A DNA stretch of 64,000 bases from Verticillium longisporum (Eukaryota > Ascomycota > Sordariomycetes > Glomerellales > Plectosphaerellaceae), in contig JAETXT010000014.1 of the NCBI GenBank assembly GCA_019188255.1, positions 1,674,001 through 1,738,000 on the forward strand. Reading direction: 5' to 3'. Positions 56,301 to 64,000 of this stretch are shown piece after piece; position 1 is the first letter of the stretch; the number at the start of each line of letters is the position of its first letter. A model generated the notes under the pieces. That model worked only from the letters and a program-made list of their open reading frames with translations, did no database searches and had not been told where the DNA came from. The position numbers and the translations under genes are program-made.

Positions 56301-57584
56301 CAGTCATTTGCTGTCGTGTTTCGCCCCTACAAAAGGCCCTGGTCGTCAAGCTTGTCAAGAAATACCAGAAGGAGTCCATCCTGCTGGCCATTGGTGACGG
56401 TGCAAATGATGTCTCTATGATCCAAGCCGCGCATATCGGTGTCGGCATCAGTGGTGAGGAGGGTTTGCAGGCCGCTCGCAGTGCCGACGTCTCAATTGCC
56501 CAGTTCAGGTTCTTGAAGAAGCTTCTCCTCGTTCACGGCGCGTGGAGTTATCAGCGTGTGGCCAAGACCATTCTGTACTCGTTCTACAAGAACATTACTC
56601 TGTACATGACACAGTTCTGGGTATGTCCTCCCGTCCCTAAGCACAAGGATTCTCCGCTGACTCTTTCAGTACACATTCCGCAACGTCTTCTCAGGTGCGG
56701 TCATTTACGAATCATGGACACTCACCTTTTATAACGTCTTCTATACCGTTCTTCCTCCCCTGGCCCTCGGTATCCTTGATCAGTTCATCTCGGCGCGCCT
56801 CCTCGATCGGTACCCTCAACTGTACAGCATGGGCCAGCAGAACCAGTTTTTCCGTATGAAGGTATTCATCGAATGGCTTCTCAACGCCGTCTACCACTCC
56901 ATCATCCTTTACGTCTTTGGCGAGCTCATCTGGCACGGCGACCTGGTACTCGAGAACGGTCAAATCGCCGGCCACTGGATGTGGGGTACCGCCCTCTACG
57001 CACCCGTCCTCCTCACGGTCCTCGGCAAGGCCGGCCTTGTCACCAGCAACTGGACCAAGTACCATGTCATTGCCATTCCCGGCTCCATGGCCATTTGGTG
57101 GATCTTCATCGCCGTCTACGGCACCGTCGCCCCCATGATCCCCTTTTCTCCCGAGTTCCACGGCATCGTTCCGAAGCTGTACAGTAGCCCCATCTTCTGG
57201 CTTCAGACCTTTGCCCTTGCCATTTTGTGCTTGCTGCGGGACTTTGCGTGGAAGTACGCCAAGCGCATGTACAGGCCAGAGTCGTATCATCACATCCAGG
57301 AGATTCAAAAGTACAATATTCAAGATTATCGACCTCGGTATGTTTGCGCTTACCCTTTACGGCACAATATGAACACGGTTGACTGACCCGTTTCCAGCAT
57401 GGAACAATTCCAAAAGGCCATTCGCAAGGTTCGCCAGGTGCAGCGTATGCGGAAGCAGCGTGGCTACGCTTTCTCGCAGGCGGACGAGAGTCAGGCGCGC
57501 GTGCTGCAGGCCTACGATACGACGCAGAACCGTGGTCGATACGGCGAGATGACGAGCTCGCGGCCACAAGGACAGGGAACTTGA
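53348..57584 (+). CDS. drs2: P4-type ATPase, Drs2 family phospholipid flippase
   Basis: Trans-Golgi/endosomal aminophospholipid flippase that keeps phosphatidylserine on the cytosolic leaflet. Exons 53348-56620, 56670-57337 and 57398-57584, about 1375 residues; yeast Drs2 is similar. The disordered N-terminus (MAGRPTGSPG, then LLLDLENDQPVYGGGQ) is Asn/Gly-rich. RIIHLNNP..ANKYVNNHVSTAKYN starts the core. Visible: TETNL-type ANLDGETNLKIKQ, PISLFVTVEMVKYW (span 4), phosphorylation FSDKTGTLTCNMMEF (Asp ~624), VLTGDRQETAINIG, and GDGANDVSMIQAAHIGVGISG. Spans 5-10 follow, and a C-terminal IRKVRQVQRMRKQRGYAFSQ basic region. Two frame breaks: an extra G (or two lost) at 53375-53377 after the start, and one base missing near 54253-54256 (LSPTNTFTTIIPLVAV is restored). 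Confidence 0.92.
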
Positions 57585-60500
57585 GCGCGTCAGACTCAAG
57601 GGTAGTGAGGAGCAGAAATGTACAAGTTAAAAGAAAGAACCGGCGGCGGTGGGGTTTGTGGCTACGAAACGTAGTTCTCCCGCGGAGACGGGGAACAAAT
57701 GAGACCAACGTATGCGAACAGAGGACGAACTGGCAGGCAAATGACTGGTGCACATGTGGCCTCCTTTTCTTGTATTTTTTTTTTGCCTTCGCGCCGTAGG
57801 TACGAGGAGGATGAGGAGGAGGAGCAGAAGGAGCAGGAGGAGGGTTTCCTTATTGGAACCCCGGCGCGTGTGTCCCCATATCGTCCCTGTACAGCAAAGC
57901 ATCTATCTGGATGACGAGCGTGGGCTCAGAAGAGCCCTTCTGGGACCCAGGGCGTTCTACTTTTTTTTTTCCAAGCTTGAGATTCTACCGTGTTCTTTTT
58001 TCTGGATGTAGTAGTCAATAGGAATGTGGACGACTTCTGCTCTGACTTTGCCTTGCTCTCCGCGATTTGTCTTTGTCTCGGTGTACGCGGATGGTGCTCC
58101 GCGGGGTTGTTTCTCTACTTGCGTATGTAAGCTTACAACCTCCAGGTCCCGTGGTGTGACTGGGCGCGGGAGGTCCGGAGACGGCAGTGAGGGCGACGCA
58201 GCGGCCGCGTGGCAGCCAACTTGTCATCTGCTGTGGCGCATGGCTTTTTTTCTTTCTTTCCCGCGGGCTTCAGCTCCGCCGTTGTGGCATGGCTGGGATG
58301 GCTAGAGGCTCTGTTTCGAGTCGCTACCGTTGATGGTGCTGAAGAAGGGCGGTCATGCTGTTGTGAGATGTTACTAACATGCTGATGGTGATTCGTCTGC
58401 TAGAAGGGCTTGTCTCGGGGCGGCAATTTTTTCTTGTTTGCCCGGTGTGTCCAGGTTTGCAAATGCATGTCCTGTGGGTGTCAACCTGATCGACGGGAAA
58501 TAATCATGAATGGTTTGTTGCAGTGCGTAGGAGATGTGTAAGCGCTTAAAGGCGGGGATGAATGTGACCGATGACCGTAAACCGATACAGTTTTTGCTCA
58601 AACATTTTGACTACAAATCAGAAGACGGGTGACAGGAATAGTTGTTAGGTTTGCAGAGTGTGCGGAGGCTCTGCGAATCGAGTGGACGGGTTTGATGTTG
58701 GTGATTGCATGTCTCGAAATAGAAACAGCAGGCGTTAATGTAGGAATCCATCACATGGGAATGATTGGCGGATCAAGTGTGTGGGAGAGAGCACAGGGCT
58801 CCCGATCAAATCTCTGAACACAGATAGCCTAAAAAGTCTGAATGTGAGGGACCATCGCTCACCAAACTTTCGCCTCTTTAACTCTCGGGTACAAAACTCA
58901 GAACTGGATCCCTGAAACACCTAGTATCTGCTGGACAACAAGACACTCGAGACAAGTCATGTCAAGAGACCCATTGGCCAATTGAAACTGTCCTCAACGG
59001 CACATTCAAGAAGTGCCGACTTGTAGGACGGCCGTAGCGTGGGTTTCCTGGTGAAAGTGAAGCTAGGGTCGCATGGTTCGCGACCTGTTAACCGCAGACT
59101 CATATTCTCCGGTGACCACCCACAAGCTTGTCCACGCTTCAGCGCTGCAACCTCGGCAGCATGCAGATTGCTGCCTCGCTTGGGGGGGAGGATCCCGTCC
59201 CCTGGCGCCAGCAGGTCTGGCGTTGCAGCAGAAGCAAACCCTGGGCGGATTCAGGAGGGTTTCCTCCTGTGACGTCCGATTAGTCCGCATCCCCACCGCC
59301 CGCCGAGCGCTCGACGCGCCGTCATCGCCGATCCACTCGGCCGCAGAGTCCGTTCGCGCTGAGGACTTGTCACACATGTACTTGTCAGCTTTTCTGGCTG
59401 AGAATTCTGCGTCAAGGCGGTGCAAGACGGTGTTGAGTAACCCCAGAAATGTAGAGACCTGTGCCACTGATCCGGACACTTCCGGCTGACCATTCGCTTG
59501 GCCGGCGATACCACCATAAGACTACACATTACTGGACCGGCATTGTGACCGGTCGACGGGATCGAAGACGCGGCCCAGCTCATGTGGGTCTCCCGATCTG
59601 TCTCCCAGTCAAGGTGCTTCTTTGAGTTAAGGTGCCGAGCCAGGAAAAAGCGCCGCTGCAACGACGTTTGTTCTCTCTTCCCTGCACTTCTCGTCGTCAT
59701 CGTCTCCGGGCGCATGCCGACGCGGAGAGCTCCCCTCATTTGTCCAAGGCTAGGCTGATCCCCATCTTGCGAGGCCAAGAAGATGCCTTCCAGCGGATGA
59801 TAGACTTTCCATGTCGTTTCGACGTGTCTTGCTGGTCCCGCGACGCGTCTCCTGTGGACCCCAAGCGAGCCAAGCAGCGACACAACGAGGTCACACAAGA
59901 GCTTGGTGCCATTGCTGAGAGCTCCATGTCTTGGCCCAAAACGCGTTGTCTGTTGGCTCTCCGTTTGAGCCACACCGGTCGAGCTTACGCTGCGCCTTGA
60001 AGACCAACAACCTGGCTGGTAGCGGACACAAGGAGCCGCATCATGAATCCACACATCGAAGACGATGAGACCAAGTTGAATGCAGCCATCAAGAGATGAA
60101 GACGCAGCCAAGACGCTTGGAGAGTGCACTCGAGTCTTGGCCTCTACCCTGTCCACGTCGGCAGGGAACGTGTTGATGAGCCCACGGTGACCATTGGCCT
60201 GCCGGTGGTTGGATGAGCGCAACATGCCTACCATGAAGTTGCAGCTCGGACGATGGGCCGCTGCTGTGGAGAGGCCGGAGACTGCCTTTCCCGCTCATGG
60301 AAATTTTGATGATTTGTTGATGATCGTGTCGAGGCCGAGCCTTCTTGCACAAGCCCCCGCCCCTCGGCTACTGCCCATGCCCATGCCCATGCTCAAGTCT
60401 AGGCCACACTCTGGTCCCCTCTCCGCTGCCGTCTCCCAGCCACAGCTCCTATCACGTCTTATGGTTCTGTCAGCCCCATATGGGAAGGCATGGGAGTTCA

Positions 60501-61069
60501 TCATCACCCCAGATCCCACACCCTGCCCGAACGTGCTTGCAGCCGTGTCATCACATCACACCACACCGCGCCGGTTCCAGGTTTGGGTTCTCCCCGCCTG
60601 ACTGAATCATATGAGAACAGTGGACTCTTGTCTTGCCTGGTCCGTCGAGGCTTTGGGTGTTGTCCTCTCGTGGCCAGGATGGTCGTGGTGGATGGAGCAA
60701 GTCCGCCCCGGTGTGAGGTCATCGCCGAGGGAGCGGCTTAGGTGAGGTCCTTCCCCGTCCACGAGCCCAATGACGCATCTCGAGTTGGCTCACAGAGTCC
60801 CTGCCCGGTCAAACTTCCCAGCTTTGTACGCCTCTGTCTCCCTGATTCTGGGTCGGTGCCTGAAATCCAATGTCCGTGACCTCCAGATGTCTAAGACCCC
60901 GTCCGCCTCGCGTCCCCGGGCCACATGCACTGACCCGAACGATACATAGATAGACCTGTCGTCCTGTCTTTGGCAGTGTGTTCCAAGTTTATTTCAAGGG
61001 TTTTGACTCATCTAGCCATACCTGCACCATCGACGAGGTCACTTCCTTCCGCAAGGGAAACCTTCCATC
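57585..61069. other. 3.5-kb gene-poor region before the catalase gene
   Basis: No supported gene. A purine-rich GAGGAGGA stretch is at 57803-57843, just past the drs2 stop, and probably belongs to its 3' UTR. Minus-strand 59251-60234 is open for 327 codons, but its composition (rich in Arg, Ser, Cys, Trp; no motif) looks random. The last few hundred bases should be the catalase promoter. Confidence 0.5.
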
Positions 61070-63578
61070 ATGCATAGCCCGGTGCTCCTGCTGGCCGCCG
61101 TCAGCCTCGCCGCTATCACATCCGCGCAATGCCCCTTTGCAGACCCTGCCTCTTTGGCCAAACGAGCCGACGACGACGACTCTGGATCACGCAGCCACGT
61201 GACCCAGTATGAGATTGACGACAAGGATGAGTTTATGACCTCCGATGTTGGCGGGCCGATCGAGGACCAGCAGAGTCTGAAGGCCGGTGGTACCAGGGGT
61301 TCTGTTCTCCTCGAGGATGTCATCTTCCGCCAGAAGATCACTCGCTTCGACCACGAACGAGTGCGTACCCTCGTTGGACGATAGCGCATGCCAATGGTTA
61401 CTGACAGTCCCAGGTCCCTGAGCGCGCCGTCCACGCTCGCGGCGCGGGAGCGTACGGAACGTTTACCAGCTACGGCGACTATAGCAACATAACGGCTGCT
61501 AGCTTCCTGTCCGAGGAAGGCAAGCAGACCTCGACGTTTGTGCGCTTCTCAACCGTCGGCGGATCGCGCGGCAGTGCGGACACGGTGCGTGACGTCCATG
61601 GTTTTGCGACTAGATTGTGAGTGTCCTTTCTGCTGAATGTGACTTGATGACATTTCTGACAATTGCTAGCTTCACTAACGAGGGAAAGTAAGTGACCTCA
61701 TCCGACAAGCTGCTGTCCAAAGGTCGATATGGAGTGAGACTGACTCTGATGCAGCTTTGACATTGTTGGCAACAATATCCCAGTCTTCTTCATCCAAGAC
61801 GCAATTCAGTTCCCTGACCTCATCCACGCCGTCAAGCCTCGCCCCGACAAGGAGATCCCCCAAGCGGCGACGGCGCACGACTCTGCCTGGGACTTCTTCA
61901 GCCAGCAGACGTCCACCTTGCACACGCTGTTCTGGGCCATGGCTGGATATGGTATCCCTCGCAGCTATCGTCACATGGTATGTCTTCTAAGCAAGGATCC
62001 TTTCAGAATATGATGTTGACAAGGTCCAGGACGGCTTCGGAGTGCATACTTTCCGCTTTGTTACGGATGACGGTGACTCGAAACTCGTCAAGTGGCACTT
62101 CAAGACGCGCCAGGGAAAGGCGAGCCTGGTATGGGAAGAGGCCCAGATCCTAGCTGGTCAGAACGCGGACTACCATCGGCAGGATCTCTGGGAGGCAATC
62201 GAGTCCGGAAACGGGCCAGAGTGGGAGCTCTGCGCCCAGATCATTGACGAGGAAGACGCTCTTGCCTTTGGCTTTGACGTCTTGGATGCGACCAAGATTA
62301 TACCCGAGGAGTACGCACCGCTTCACAAGCTCGGCGTTCTGAAATTGGATGCCAACCCAGTCAACTACTTCGCCGAAACCGAGCAGATTATGGTATGGTC
62401 CTCCGAAGCACACGTGCCGAACGAAACCCTAACTCTTGGTAGTTCCAGCCTGGTCATATCGTTCGCGGTATCGACTTCACCGAAGACCCTCTTCTCCAGG
62501 GTCGCGTCTTCTCCTACCTCGATACCCAGCTCAACCGTCATGGCGGACCCAACTTTGAGCAGCTGCCCATCAACCGCCCCATCACCGGCATCCACAACAA
62601 TAACCGTGATAGTGCTGCGCAGAATTTCATTCATCGCAACAAGAGACCTTGTGAGTTGTCGCCTTTCTCCAGCTGCTCTCGTGTTCGCACGCTGACTCTG
62701 ACGGCTCAGACACGCCCAACACGCTCAACAATGGGTCGCCCAAGCAAGCCAACCAGACCACTGGTCGCGGCTTCTTCACAGCGCCTGGACGAACAGCCAA
62801 TGGAGGTCTCGTTCGTGAGAGATCGGAGACGTTTGACGACCACTGGTCTCAGCCGCGTCTCTTCTACAACTCATTGTCGCGTGTTGAACAGCAGTTTTTG
62901 GTCAACGCGATTCGCTTCGAGACATCCAATCTCGAGTCCGACGACGTCAAGAGAAACGTTCTTCACCAGCTCAACAAGGTCAGCAACGACGTTGCCAATC
63001 GTGTTGCGCCCTTCCTAGGACTGGACCGACTGGAACCTGACTCACAGTACTACCACGACAACACGACGCGTGACATCTCCATCACCGAGAACCGGCTGCC
63101 CACGATTGCCACGCTCAAGGTCGGTTTGTTGAGCAGCTTGCAGTCTGCAGAGTCGCAGGCACAGGCAGAGGCTTTGAAGGAGTCCCTCGAGGCCGAGGGG
63201 CTCGTTGTCAGCATCGTGGGCGAGACCTTGGATGGTGCCGTGGATACAACGTACTCGCACGCCTCCGCCACAGCGTTTGATGGCATCATTGTTACGACGG
63301 GCGCTGAAGAGCTCTTCAGGCTGTTTGGATCGTCGCCCCTTTACCCGTCTGGCCGGCCTCTGCAGGTGCTCCTCGACTCGTACAAATGGGGCAAGCCCGT
63401 GGGCGAGCTTGGCTCATCGAGTCGTATCCTGTCAAACCTCGGCGTCAACAGCACCGATGGCATCTACACGAGCTCGGATGCAAGCGAAGGCTTTATCAGG
63501 AACTTTGGTGAAGGGCTCGCCACTTTCAGGTTTACGAGCAGGTTCGCCACGGATAGTGCCTCTGATTATGAGTTGTAG
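61070..63578 (+). CDS. secreted large-subunit catalase (CatB/CAT-3 type)
   Basis: Extracellular or wall-associated heme catalase converting hydrogen peroxide to water and oxygen. Seven exons (61070-61360, 61414-61616, 61670-61687, 61755-61977, 62030-62392, 62443-62650, 62710-63578) give 724 residues with an open frame; the third exon is only 18 nt. Signal peptide [19 protein letters not shown], then a likely processed propeptide ending LAKRAD (Lys-Arg). The distal His is in [10 protein letters not shown] (~104), the Asn in [13 protein letters not shown] (~177), and the heme-ligating Tyr in RVFSYLDTQ (~391). From about residue 560, TLKVGLLSS..., the flavodoxin/class-I-amidotransferase-like domain characteristic of large-subunit catalases is present. 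Several N-glycosylation sequons (NIT, NQT, NTT, NST). Intact. Confidence 0.95.
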
Positions 63579-64000
63579 GCAGCTTCTGGTGGCGGGAGAA
63601 TCCTCATCCGGAGACTTCATTCTTTGTACATGTTTAGCCTAGTTCGCAGAGGACTGGGTAGATAGCTTCTTTCAGCATGCTTAATGGCGAAGGCCATCAG
63701 TTCACTGTTACCTTGTACACGTTTCCTTGGTTGTTACACCTGGTGACGACCCGGTCAGGGCGTTATAATAACCTAACAGGTACCTCTATATGCCCCTTTG
63801 ACTTCAGGGACAGGATATCCCAGATAGTCATAGACTTCTATTTGACAACTGCCAGTGAATTCTTGTCCGTCGATTTGGATTCCCTCTCGTTGCAGGCACT
63901 ATATATGTTAGCAATATTTTAATAGTATAGTTCGTTACACGATACATACAGTACCGTCCTTAACATCACCCTAATATATATTAGGAGCGGAATTTGGAAG
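63579..64000. other. catalase 3' flank, turning AT-rich at the window end
   Basis: The first ~150 bp should be the catalase 3' UTR. From about 63730, and strongly after 63900, the sequence becomes AT-rich (TAATATATATTAG near 63971-63984) compared with the rest of the window. It may be the edge of a repeat-induced-mutation-decayed element or simply a spacer; too little is visible to decide. Confidence 0.4.

Noticed and set aside
59251..60234. Long minus-strand open frame (327 codons) before the catalase gene
   Set aside because: No recognisable domain, unusual residue mix (Arg, Ser, Cys, Trp rich), and no splice-supported extension. Long chance frames are common in GC-rich DNA.

Overview
The window is nuclear DNA from a filamentous ascomycete, most likely a Sordariomycete and plausibly Hypocreales. 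The evidence is short introns of about 50-210 nt with GT..AG ends and CTRAC-like branch points, GC-rich coding DNA, long gene-poor spacers, and close family resemblance of STE12, MOT1, PEX26, ERG6, DRS2 and a large secreted catalase to filamentous-fungal proteins. I see no operons, no CRISPR array and no intact transposon. Genus cannot be fixed by eye.

Layout, left to right: ste12 (+, 5' end probably outside the window); faf1 (-) and dbp9 (+), divergent and both for ribosome biogenesis; smc3 (-, cohesin); about 3 kb without a gene; mot1 (+, removes TBP from DNA); cdc37 (+, Hsp90 co-chaperone); a secreted PLC-like phosphodiesterase (+); tRNA-Gly(GCC); mitochondrial ribosomal protein mL46/MRPL17 (-); a RING-PHD protein of the ASR1/PHRF1 type (-); a gene-poor stretch; a PARN-like poly(A) ribonuclease (-); pex26 (+); rds3/PHF5A (-) and a pinin-domain gene (+), divergent and both linked to splicing; an epoxide hydrolase (+); CRIPT (-); an amino acid permease (-); erg6 (-); a D-serine dehydratase/D-threonine aldolase-like enzyme (-); a DRS2-type lipid flippase (+); about 3.5 kb without a gene; and a secreted large-subunit catalase (+). 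This is mostly housekeeping gene content, not an accessory island or a biosynthetic cluster.

Two things stand out. First, the erg6 upstream region (49424-49837) holds seven same-orientation copies of a CGAATACG core, mostly as GCGAATACGCC. This looks like a dense binding array for a sterol regulator that recognises CGAA repeats. Second, nine of the 21 protein genes need one or two single-position reading-frame corrections. Nearly all are the loss of one C or G, often inside a short C or G run. Conserved protein sequence resumes at once in the new frame, so these are best read as assembly or base-calling errors rather than nine dead genes. ste12 additionally has an in-frame stop and a Cys-to-Trp change at its first zinc finger. 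Exon coordinates were set by eye from splice signals and reading-frame continuity.
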